From assembly GCA_019113915.1 (NCBI GenBank), contig DXGM01000011.1, positions 40,334-104,333 of the forward strand: a stretch of DNA of 64,000 nucleotides, in the 5' to 3' direction. The position numbers were made by a program, and so were the translations under genes. This DNA comes from Candidatus Gordonibacter avicola. GTDB lineage: Bacteria > Actinomycetota > Coriobacteriia > Coriobacteriales > Eggerthellaceae. Below are positions 7,992 through 16,900 of the stretch, piece after piece. Positions within the stretch are counted from its first letter, which is position 1; each line of letters opens with the position of its first letter. The notes under the pieces are model-generated. The model did not search any database and had not been told where the DNA came from. It saw nothing but the letters and a program-made list of their open reading frames with translations.

Positions 7992-9584
7992 TTAAGCGAG
8001 CGGCCGCCAAACTCTTACGAGGCAGTATTTTTTGGGTTCGCCGTTGAGGGGTTTGTCGTCTATGTTGGCGTAGGTTACTACGACGTTGTTTGAGCCGGTG
8101 GAGGCCAGGTATTCGCCGTAGTCGTCGGCACCGTTTTCGGGTTCAATAAGGAAGTACTGCTTGGTGGCCAGGTCGATGCCGTTCACGGTGCGCGTGCTTT
8201 TCACCATGAACGCGCCGCCGCACCAGGCGGGCGCAGCGGACGGCGTGCGGCTGTAGCAGAACCAGGGCGCGCCGCTGTAATTTCCGTCCGAAACTCCCTC
8301 AAGCGGGGTGTACGTGCCAATGTGTGAGATGCCGTCGCCGTACTGGTACCACGCGTCGAACGAAAACGTGAACCCGGTGTCGCCGTAGCCGGCCTCCAAG
8401 GGGCGCATTGCCCGGGGGAGCACCATGGTGTCGCGCACCTCGCCGGAATCGGCATCCAGAAGCGTGAGCTGGTAATACGTACCGGACGTGTCCGCGCGCG
8501 GCGTGATAACCACGCCGTTGGCCAGTGCGTAGGGCGGCGTGCACAGGCGGCCGTGCGAGGTGTAAGCCACCTCAGCCTCAGCCGCGCCGAAGGCCGCGCG
8601 CTTCACCAGGGAGTCCTCGGTGCTGTACGGGCCATTCACCTTCGGCAGCACCTGCCAAAACGCGTGCGACCCCGCAGCGGCAATGGTAGGCGTTTCCCAA
8701 TCGGAGTCGCCCTCGTCCAAAAGCTGCGGCTCGCCCAAGGTACCCCCGCTCAGCCGCGCGGCGTACACGCGCCAAATGCCCTCAAGGATGTTGGCCTCGG
8801 TCCACACCAGGCCCGAGGCCGTGGCTCGTGCGTCGTACACGTCGAACCCGTCATCCTGACCGACGGCCTGCTCCAGCACGGTGGTCAGATCCCCCGAACC
8901 CAGCGACAAAATACCCACGTGCACCAGCGGTTTTGCCGTATCGTTGGGAAGCAGGCATGCGGCCACGTCATCACCCGTCGCCCACAGCAGCGTGCCGTAG
9001 GGCAGCTCGTAGCGCCCGGCCAACTCCACGCGCTCAGCCGTGTCGTCCAACTTGGTGAAGGGACTCTCTTCGTCATCAACGGCCAGCGTGGTCACGTTCG
9101 CTTCGGGAACTTCTAGCACGGTGATGTCGCTTGCGGCTTCTTCCTCGCGCTTCTTGAGCAGCACCGAGGCACCGCCGCCTGCGGCCGCGAGCGCACCCAC
9201 GCCCAAGGCACCAAACAGGAAGTGACGCCGCGTGAGCAGAATCTCGCCACCTGTGGGGGTAGGAACGCGTACGCCCTGATCAGCGCCACTGCTGCCACCG
9301 CCACGCTTATGCACGCCACCGGCACCACCGCCGGCCACCGCGCTTCCAGCCTTCTGCTGGGTCCCACCGCGCGTCTTCCGCTTGACCGCCGCGCGCGTGG
9401 AGTTCGATCCCAGGCCAGGGCCACCGCCAAAGCCGCCAACATTTCCGACGTGCCCGCCGCGCGCGTCCTTTTTTCCGCCAGCATACAGGGCACCGCCAGC
9501 CGAACTGCCGCGCCGCTGGGCGCTGCGTTTGGCCGCGCCACCTGACCGGGCGTGGTTGGCATGTGTTGATCTGCGGGTTACCAT
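7992..9584 (-). CDS. Membrane-anchored protein with twin-arginine-like signal and beta-propeller-like domain
   Basis: The start chosen is the ATG at 9584; a longer frame exists but its extra residues look like read-through of the upstream regulatory region. No good ribosome site is visible. Residues 1-115 are a basic Gly/Ala/Ser-rich low-complexity region. Then comes LLTRRHFLFGALGVGALAAA (116-135), which fits a twin-arginine signal (RR at 119-120) but is unusually deep in the chain. The remaining 390 residues contain repeated Trp/Tyr-rich beta-strand blocks, as in extracytoplasmic WD/PQQ-like propellers. The function is unknown. It is divergent from the two-component system that follows. Confidence 0.6.
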   Translation of the reverse strand: MVTRRSTHANHARSGGAAKRSAQRRGSSAGGALYAGGKKDARGGHVGNVGGFGGGPGLGSNSTRAAVKRKTRGGTQQKAGSAVAGGGAGGVHKRGGGSSGADQGVRVPTPTGGEILLTRRHFLFGALGVGALAAAGGGASVLLKKREEEAASDITVLEVPEANVTTLAVDDEESPFTKLDDTAERVELAGRYELPYGTLLWATGDDVAACLLPNDTAKPLVHVGILSLGSGDLTTVLEQAVGQDDGFDVYDARATASGLVWTEANILEGIWRVYAARLSGGTLGEPQLLDEGDSDWETPTIAAAGSHAFWQVLPKVNGPYSTEDSLVKRAAFGAAEAEVAYTSHGRLCTPPYALANGVVITPRADTSGTYYQLTLLDADSGEVRDTMVLPRAMRPLEAGYGDTGFTFSFDAWYQYGDGISHIGTYTPLEGVSDGNYSGAPWFCYSRTPSAAPAWCGGAFMVKSTRTVNGIDLATKQYFLIEPENGADDYGEYLASTGSNNVVVTYANIDDKPLNGEPKKYCLVRVWRPLA

Positions 9585-9735
9585 GGTGTTTATTGTGTCA
9601 TTTCCTGCACGGGTTCCAGCCGGTCCAAGGGGAATTGCTACAATAAACGCAAACACGACCTGGGCGCTCGGCAAGGAATGCGCCACGTGCGCGACCGGGT
9701 GCTTTACCAGCTGGCGACGACTTGAGGTGGTATTC

Positions 9736-10446
9736 ATGAGCAACGAAACGCGACGCATACTGCTTGTTGAAGACGAAAAGGCAATCCGCGATGCCGTAAC
9801 GGCGTACCTGGAGCGCGAAAACTACTGGGTGACGGCGGTTGGCGACGGCCAGGAGGCGCTCGAGGAATTCTCGAAGCACCACTTCGACCTGGTCATTCTC
9901 GACCTTATGCTGCCCCGCGTACCGGGCGAGCGCGTCTGCCGCGCCATTCGCGACAACTCCGACGTACCTATTATTATGCTCACGGCGAAGGGCGAAGTGG
10001 AAGACCGCATCATCGGCCTGGAACTGGGCGCCGACGACTATTTGGTGAAGCCGTTCAGCCCCCGCGAACTGGTGGCCCGCGCCCGCGCGCTGCTCCGCCG
10101 CGTGCATGCCGACAGCGAACCGCAGCGCGAGGTGCTGGAGTTCGGCGAACTCACCATTGATGTGTCCGGCCACAAGGTGCTGGTCAACAACGAGGAAATT
10201 GACCTCACGGCCAGCGAATTCAAGCTGCTCACCACGCTGTCGCGCTATCCCGGCCGCGTGTATTCGCGCATGGAGCTGGTGGAGAAGGTGCTCGGTTACG
10301 ACTTCGAGGGCTACGAGCGCACCATCGACAGCCACGTGAAGAACCTGCGCGCGAAAATTGGCGACAACCCGCGCAGCCCGAAGTGGCTCCACACCGTCCA
10401 CGGCGTGGGTTATCGTTTTGAGGATCCGACCAAGGTTTCGCAATAG
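9736..10446 (+). CDS. OmpR/PhoB-family response regulator
   Basis: The 236-residue start is ATG 9736 (MSNETRRILLVEDEKAIRDA), with GAGGTGG upstream. The receiver domain spans 1-120: acidic pair at 12-13, phosphoacceptor Asp56 in FDLVILDLMLP, Thr83 and Lys105 in DYLVKPFSPREL. The C-terminal winged helix (about 135-232) includes LTASEFKLLTTLSRYPGRVY and RTIDSHVKNLRAKIG, typical of OmpR/PhoB regulators. The cognate histidine kinase follows after 47 bp. Target genes cannot be read from the sequence. Confidence 0.92.
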   Translation: MSNETRRILLVEDEKAIRDAVTAYLERENYWVTAVGDGQEALEEFSKHHFDLVILDLMLPRVPGERVCRAIRDNSDVPIIMLTAKGEVEDRIIGLELGADDYLVKPFSPRELVARARALLRRVHADSEPQREVLEFGELTIDVSGHKVLVNNEEIDLTASEFKLLTTLSRYPGRVYSRMELVEKVLGYDFEGYERTIDSHVKNLRAKIGDNPRSPKWLHTVHGVGYRFEDPTKVSQ

Positions 10447-10493
10447 GCGCCTTCGGCGTCGAAGTGAACCCCACCGTGCAGGAGGGACGCAGC

Positions 10494-12104
10494 GTGCAGG
10501 ATTCGGCGACGACCGGGCCCATCGGCAAGGCGGGGGCGGACGACGCCAACGCGCGCAAGCGTAAACGGTCGGGCTGGGCAGACCTTTCATACACCACCCG
10601 CGTGACGGCGGCATTCGCCTTCATCGCGGCCATGACCGCGCTGGTGGCCATAGGCGTGGTGTCCTTTGTGTGGGAGCAGCACTTCCAAACGTACACGCGC
10701 GAAAACATGCAATCGGTGGCCGAAATTACGGCCGCCAACATCGCCGTGAAATACGAGGCTAGCGGCACGTTTGACGAAGCCACACTGGGCCCGGCGCGCG
10801 CCATGATTGAAGTGACGCCGGGTGTGGGCATGCTGGTGATAGACTCCACGAACCCGGAGGCTAACCCACGCGGGCTGACCGTGTTCGACTCCACGCTCAT
10901 CAATGATGACGAAGGCGGCGACGGCAAGGGCACGTCCACCGGCATCAGCAAGGATTTGTCGCTTGCGCCACAGAAGATGGACATGCAAAACGCCGCGCAA
11001 GCTCCCATTATTGTGCACGATAGGGCCGTGGGCTCCGTGCGCGTGTGGGTGCTGGGTTCCGACACGCTGCTGCGCTCCACCGACGAAGAATTCCGCAGCA
11101 AGTCCTACCAGGCCATGCTGTTCGCAGCCGCCATGGCCATCTTGCTGGCCTCGTGCATCGGCTTCCTGTTCGCGCGCAACCTGGTGAGTCCCATCAACCG
11201 CATGACGAAAACGGCGAAGGCCATCAAAGAAGGCGACCTGTCGGCGCGCACCGACCTCCATGGTGACGACGAGATAGCCCGCCTCGGCGAAACGTTTGAC
11301 GAGATGGCCGACTCGGTAGAGAAGGACCGCGAACTTGAGCGGCGCCTGACTACCGACGTGGCGCACGAGCTGCGTACACCGCTTATGGCCATCCAGTCCA
11401 CGGTGGAGGCTATGGTCGACGGCGTGTTCGAAGCCGACTCCGAGCACCTGGAAACGGTAAACTCCGAGGTGCAGCGCTTGAGCCGCCTGGTAGATTCGCT
11501 GTTGAAACTGTCACGTCTGGAAAACCGCGCCAACCCCATGAAGGAAGAGGTCGTGGACGTGGGGCAGCTGATCAGCGGCATTATTGCCACGCATGATGCG
11601 TTCGTTACCGACTCGGGCCTTTCGCTGGAATACGTTGCCGACGAAGGCGTGCGCGTGCTGGGCGACGCGGACATGATTCGCCAGGCCACGGCGAATCTCA
11701 TCTCGAACGCCGTGCGCTACACGCCCGAGGGCGGCCACATCACCGTCAGCGTGAAGCGCGGCGACATTATGGCCTCCATCGCTGTGCGCGATACGGGCAT
11801 CGGCCTCACGCCCGAGGAATGCAAGATGGTGTTCTCCCGCTTCTGGCGTGCCGACGCCGGGCGCAACCGCGAAAGCGGCGGTTTGGGCATTGGCCTGGCC
11901 GTTGTGAAGGAAATCGTCGACCGTCACGGCGGCTGGGTGCAGGTGGAAGGCCGCAAGGATGAAGGCGCCTGCTTCACCATTCATCTGCCGCTGTACGACG
12001 AGGGCCGGCAGCTCAAGCCGCGCCAGCAAAAGCAGTCGAAGGTGCCCAAGGGTTCAAAGGCCAAAGAAAAGCCGCAAAAGTCCCGAGCCAAGGGCAGAAA
12101 GTAG
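10494..12104 (+). CDS. Two-component sensor histidine kinase
   Basis: The GTG at 10494 is preferred over the GTG at 10464 because GGAGGG lies 7 bp before it. The 536-residue protein has two membrane helices (about 40-62 and 205-228) enclosing an extracytoplasmic sensor region of about 140 residues. A HAMP domain follows (RNLVSPINRMTKTAKAIKEG). The HisKA box is TTDVAHELRTPL with His291. The HATPase domain carries NLISNAVRYTPEGG, DTGIGL and GGLGIGLAVVKEIV. The C-terminal tail is Lys-rich. It phosphorylates the response regulator encoded just upstream. The signal sensed is unknown; the sensor region matches no domain I recognise. Confidence 0.92.
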   Translation: MQDSATTGPIGKAGADDANARKRKRSGWADLSYTTRVTAAFAFIAAMTALVAIGVVSFVWEQHFQTYTRENMQSVAEITAANIAVKYEASGTFDEATLGPARAMIEVTPGVGMLVIDSTNPEANPRGLTVFDSTLINDDEGGDGKGTSTGISKDLSLAPQKMDMQNAAQAPIIVHDRAVGSVRVWVLGSDTLLRSTDEEFRSKSYQAMLFAAAMAILLASCIGFLFARNLVSPINRMTKTAKAIKEGDLSARTDLHGDDEIARLGETFDEMADSVEKDRELERRLTTDVAHELRTPLMAIQSTVEAMVDGVFEADSEHLETVNSEVQRLSRLVDSLLKLSRLENRANPMKEEVVDVGQLISGIIATHDAFVTDSGLSLEYVADEGVRVLGDADMIRQATANLISNAVRYTPEGGHITVSVKRGDIMASIAVRDTGIGLTPEECKMVFSRFWRADAGRNRESGGLGIGLAVVKEIVDRHGGWVQVEGRKDEGACFTIHLPLYDEGRQLKPRQQKQSKVPKGSKAKEKPQKSRAKGRK

Positions 12105-12195
12105 CCAAACTGCGCGATAATAAGCGCCGTGAACGAGCGCCGCGCTCCGGGGGCGGAGGCGTAGCGAGCATCTGATGAAAGGACACGTACCAACC

Positions 12196-13068
12196 ATGAC
12201 CGGAATCGACATCAAGCCCGACGCGCAAGGCAAAGTGCGCGATCTCTACGATCTGGGCGACAAGCTGCTGTTGGTGGCCACCGACCGCATCTCGGCGTTC
12301 GACTACATTTTGGAAGACGAGATCCCGCACAAGGGCGCCGTGCTGACGCAACTGTCGTGCTTCTGGTTTGAGCTGTTGGACGGCGTGGTGGAGAATCACC
12401 TGATCAGCGCCGACGAGGCCGACCTACCCGAGCAGTTCAAGCCTTACGCCGATTACCTGCGCGGTCGCTTCATGCTGGTGAAGAAGGCCGACATGTTCCC
12501 CGCCGAGTGCATCGTGCGCGGCTACCTGGCCGGCAGTGGCCTCAAGGAGTACCAGAAGCAGGGTACGGTGTGTGGCATTCAGCTGCCCGAGGGCCTGGAG
12601 AATTCCTCGAAGTTGCCGGAGCCCATCTTCACGCCGTCCACGAAGGCCGACATTGGCGACCACGACGAGAACATCAGCTTCGAGCGCTTGGTGGAAATCA
12701 TCGGCGAAGACGACGCGACGCAGCTGCGTGACCTGGCACTGAAGGTGTACACCACGGCGCGCGACCACGCGGCCGAGCGCGGCGTGATTATTGCCGACAC
12801 GAAGTTCGAGTTCGGGCGCATTGATGGCAAGATTATTCTGGCCGACGAAGTGCTGACGCCCGATTCGTCGCGCTTCTGGCCGGGCGACGAGTACGCGCCG
12901 GGCAAGGATCAGCCCAGCTTCGACAAGCAGTACGTGCGCGACTGGCTCACCGCCAACTGGGATCGTCAGGGCAACCCGCCCCGCCTGCCCCAGGACGTCA
13001 TCGAGCGCACCAGCGAGAAGTACATTCAGGCGTACGAGAAGATTACGGGTAGGAAGTTCGCTTACTAG
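12196..13068 (+). CDS. purC: Phosphoribosylaminoimidazole-succinocarboxamide synthase
   Basis: The 290-residue protein has the SAICAR synthetase fold motifs: GKVRDLYDLGDKLLLVATDR, ISAFDYIL, PAECIVRGYLAGSG and IIADTKFEFG. It ligates aspartate to CAIR using ATP in de novo purine synthesis. ATG 12196 (MTGIDIKPD) is the likely start; AAAGGA lies 12 bp upstream, somewhat far, and an ATG at 12175 is an alternative with poorer context. The length matches the longer PurC type. purL is 0.9 kb downstream with one membrane-protein gene between. Confidence 0.93.
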   Translation: MTGIDIKPDAQGKVRDLYDLGDKLLLVATDRISAFDYILEDEIPHKGAVLTQLSCFWFELLDGVVENHLISADEADLPEQFKPYADYLRGRFMLVKKADMFPAECIVRGYLAGSGLKEYQKQGTVCGIQLPEGLENSSKLPEPIFTPSTKADIGDHDENISFERLVEIIGEDDATQLRDLALKVYTTARDHAAERGVIIADTKFEFGRIDGKIILADEVLTPDSSRFWPGDEYAPGKDQPSFDKQYVRDWLTANWDRQGNPPRLPQDVIERTSEKYIQAYEKITGRKFAY

Positions 13069-13090
13069 TAAGTGAGAGTGCGCAGGTTGA

Positions 13091-13184
13091 CCGTAGGGCA
13101 AGGGTTCTCCCCTTGCCGCGAAAGTGCGGTTGACCTGCGTGCTTTTTGACAGACGACGGCAAGGACGGAACCCTTGCCCTACGG
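13091..13184. repeat. Inverted-repeat element (GGGCAAGGG family) after purC
   Basis: The 17-bp arms CCGTAGGGCAAGGGTTC (13091-13107) and GAACCCTTGCCCTACGG (13168-13184) are perfectly complementary and 60 bp apart. The right arm runs into the ribosome site of the next gene. The same GGGCAAGGG/CCCTTGCCC palindrome recurs at about 22.85 and 28.84 kb, so this is a dispersed repeat and not only a terminator. Confidence 0.75.
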
Positions 13185-13194
13185 AGAGATCATT

Positions 13195-13950
13195 ATGTCG
13201 CAACGCAATCCTATGAACGACCGCTATCAGACCGACGAGCGCCGCGGGCAAACCCGCAAGAGCGCCGCGGCCATGAAGCCTAAGACGAAGGCCGCCGCCA
13301 CGGTGCGCGTGGCTCCGCCGCAAAAGACGAAGCAGCAGAAGAAGGCCGAGAAAAAGGTGGCCCGCGCCAAGCAAGCTGAACTCGACCGCAAGTATTACAA
13401 CCCGCCGACGCCCCAGTACAAGCGTCTGCGCAAACTATGGTGGGGCCTGCTCATTGGTGCCATCGCGCTCACGGTGCTGTCCTGGTTCGGCCGTACGTTC
13501 CTACCCGAGGCCGCCACGTACGTCACGCTGGGCTTGGCCTACGCCTGCATCATCGGCGCCCTGTACGTCGACTTCTCCAAGATTCGCAAGGTGCGCCGCG
13601 CGTACCAGGAGGAAATGGAGAACCGCAAGTCCAAGGAGCAGCGCGCGCTGGAGAAGCAGCAGAAGGCCCAGCAGAAAAGCCTCAAAGAGCAGGAGGCTGA
13701 CAAGGCTGAGGAAGCTGAGGCCGAAAAGCCCAAGAAGCGCAGCCTGTTCGGCAGCGGTTTCCGCCTGTCAAAGGCCGAGGAAGCCAAGGTGGAGAAGCAG
13801 GCTTCCAAGAAGGGCCAGGCAGATGGCGAGGGCGCGAGCGCTGATGCTGACGCAGGCGCGGACGAGGGCGAGTCTGCGTTCAAGCGCGCGAAAGCAGATG
13901 TCGCCAAGGCCGAGAAGGCCGCCAAGGAGCAATCCCAGCAAGCGAAGTAG
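13195..13950 (+). CDS. Small membrane protein with long charged tails
   Basis: The start is ATG 13195 (MSQRNPMNDRYQ), supported by GGAGAG 7 bp upstream. The 251-residue protein has a basic N-terminal region (1-75), two hydrophobic helices (about 83-103 and 110-128: KLWWGLLIGAIALTVLSWFG and YVTLGLAYACIIGALYVDF), and a long Lys/Glu/Ala-rich, probably coiled-coil C-terminal half. This resembles actinobacterial membrane proteins of unknown function with two helices and charged ends. It sits between purC and purL in the same direction, but nothing ties it to purine synthesis. Confidence 0.65.
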   Translation: MSQRNPMNDRYQTDERRGQTRKSAAAMKPKTKAAATVRVAPPQKTKQQKKAEKKVARAKQAELDRKYYNPPTPQYKRLRKLWWGLLIGAIALTVLSWFGRTFLPEAATYVTLGLAYACIIGALYVDFSKIRKVRRAYQEEMENRKSKEQRALEKQQKAQQKSLKEQEADKAEEAEAEKPKKRSLFGSGFRLSKAEEAKVEKQASKKGQADGEGASADADAGADEGESAFKRAKADVAKAEKAAKEQSQQAK

Positions 13951-13976
13951 GCGCGATAAAGGAGAGAGAGGGACTC

Positions 13977-16900
13977 ATGGTTTCCCGTGTCTATGTGGAG
14001 AAGAAGCCCGGCTTCGACGGCGAAGCGCGCGCGCTCGCGCACGAGTTGCGTGACATCCTGGGCATAGAGCACCTTGAGGGATTGCGCCTGGTGAATCGCT
14101 ATGACGTGGAGGGTATCTCCGACGAGTTGTTCTCGCAGTGCGTGCCCACGGTGTTCAGCGAGCCACAGTCTGACGTGGCCACGCTGGACATGCCCGACGC
14201 GCGCGGAGCGGCGGTGTTCGCGGTGGAGTATCTGCCGGGGCAGTTCGACCAGCGTGCGGACTCTGCCAGCGAGTGCATTCAGCTGATCAGCCAGGGCGAG
14301 CGGCCCGAGGTGCGCAGCGCGAAAGTGTATCTATTGGAAGGCGCCCTCACCGACGAGGACGTGGCCGCCATCAAGCGCTACGTGATCAACCCCATTGAGG
14401 CGCGTGAAGCGTCGCTTGAGCCGCGCGACACGCTACATATGGAACAGCCCGTGCCCGGCGCGGTGGAAATCATTAGCGGGTTCCTGGACTTGGACGAGGC
14501 GGGGCTCGCGGCGTTTCTGGACGAGCGCGGCCTTGCCATGGATCTGGCCGACCTCACATTCTGCCAGCAGTATTTCGCCGAGGAAGGGCGCTGTCCCACC
14601 ATCACCGAAATCAAGATGATTGACACGTACTGGTCCGACCACTGCCGCCACACTACGTTCGGCACCGTGCTGGACGACGTGGTGATTGAGGACGAGGCCG
14701 TGCAGAGAGCGTTCGAGCGCTATTTGGAAATGCGTCACGATCTGGGCCGCGACGAGAAGCCGGTGTGCCTCATGGACATGGGCACCATCGGCGCGCGCTG
14801 GCTGAAGGCGCAGGGTACGCTGACCGGGCTCGACGAGTCCGAAGAAATCAACGCCTGCACCGTGAAGGTGAAGGTTGACGTGAACGGCGAGGAGCAGGAT
14901 TGGCTCTACCTGTTCAAGAACGAGACGCACAACCACCCCACCGAGATTGAGCCGTTCGGCGGCGCGGCCACCTGCGTGGGCGGCGCCATTCGCGACCCCT
15001 TGAGCGGTCGCAGCTATGTGTATCAGGCTATGCGCGTGACGGGTGCGGCTGACCCGCTGGTTCCTGTGAGTGAGACGCTGCCCGGCAAGCTGCCGCAGCG
15101 CAAGCTGGTAACCACGGCCGCAGCGGGCTACTCGTCGTACGGCAACCAGATTGGTCTGGCAACAGGCCAGGTGAACGAGCTGTATCACCCGGGCTATGCC
15201 GCTAAGCGCATGGAAATTGGCGCGGTGGTGGGTGCCACGCCAGCCGACCACGTGCGTCGCGAAACGCCGGCGCCGGGCGACGTGATTGTGCTGTTGGGCG
15301 GACGCACCGGACGCGACGGCATCGGCGGTGCGACGGGTTCGTCGAAGGCGCACAAGATGGGCTCGCTTGAGAGTTGCGGCGCGGAGGTGCAGAAGGGTAA
15401 CGCGCCTGTTGAGCGCAAGATTCAGCGCCTGTTCCGCCGCGGTGACGCGTGTCGTCTCATCAAGCGCTGCAACGATTTCGGCGCGGGCGGCGTATCCGTG
15501 GCCGTGGGCGAGTTGGCCGACGGCCTGCACATCGTGTTGGACCGCGTGCCGAAAAAGTACGATGGACTGGACGGCACCGAGCTGGCTATTTCTGAGAGCC
15601 AGGAGCGCATGGCCGTGGCGCTAGCGGCCGAGGACGTGGATACGTTCATTGGCTACGCGCATGAGGAAAACCTTGAGGCCACGCCCATTGCGACGGTTAC
15701 CGAAGAGCCGCGCGTGCGCATGGAGTGGAACGGCGACACCATCGTGGATGTCAGTCGCGCCTTCCTCAACAGCAACGGCGCGCCGAAGCACCAGGTGGTG
15801 CGCGTGGTGCCGGGTGGTACCTACGAGCGCACGTGGGAGGGCGACACGCTGGCCGAGCGCATGGGCGCGCTGGTGAGCGACCTCAATGTGTGCTCGAACA
15901 AGGGTCTGTCCGAGCGCTTCGACTCCACCATTGGCGCGGCTACGGCGCTCATGCCGTTTGGCGGCTCGCGCCAGCTAACGCCCGCGCTGGCCATGGTGGC
16001 GAAGTTGCCCGTGTTTGGCGAAACCACCACTGTGAGTGGCATGGCCTGGGGTTTCAACCCCTACCTCACCGAGGCCGACCCGTTTGTGGGATCGTACGTG
16101 GCCGTGGTTGAGAGCGTGGCGAAGCTGGTGGCCGCGGGCTTTGCGCGCGAGGACATGTACCTCACATTCCAGGAATACTTCGAGAAGTTGCGCGACGAGC
16201 CCGAGCGCTGGGGCAAGCCGGCCGCGGCCGTGCTGGGCGCGCTGATGGCTCAGGTGGACTTGGGCGTGGGCGCTATCGGCGGCAAGGACTCCATGTCCGG
16301 CAGCTTCGAGCAGCTGGATGTGCCACCGACGCTGGTGTCGTTCGCGACGGCCGTGGGGTCGGTGGAGCGTGTGACGTCGCCCGAGTTCAAGCAGGCCGGC
16401 AGCCGCGTGGTGCGCATTGCGCCCGCGAGCTATAACGGCGTGTTGCCCGATGCCGCAGGGCTGTTGGAAGCGAGTGCGCTGGTGGAGCGCTTGATTAGCG
16501 ATGAGTTGGCACTGGCTGTATCCACCCCAGGCTACGGCGGCACCGCCGAAGCCCTGTTCAAGATGTGCGTAGGCAACGGCATCGGCGTGCGTTTGACCGA
16601 TGGCATGGAAGCCGACGACCTCTTCGCGCCCGCGTACGGCAGCTTCCTGATTGAGATGCCTGCGTGCGCTGAACTTCCTGAGTCGTCGGATGCCGTGCGC
16701 ATTGACGAGCTGGGCGAGACAACCGAAGCCTACGAGTTTGTAGCCTGCGACGAAACCCTCAACCTGGCCGAACTGCAAGAAACATGGGAAGCCAAGCTTG
16801 AACCCGTGTTCCCGTATCGCTCGAAAGATACTCGTTCGGAAGCGAGCGCAAGCAACACCCCCTGTCATCCTGAGCGGAGCGAAGCGGAGTCGAAGGATCC

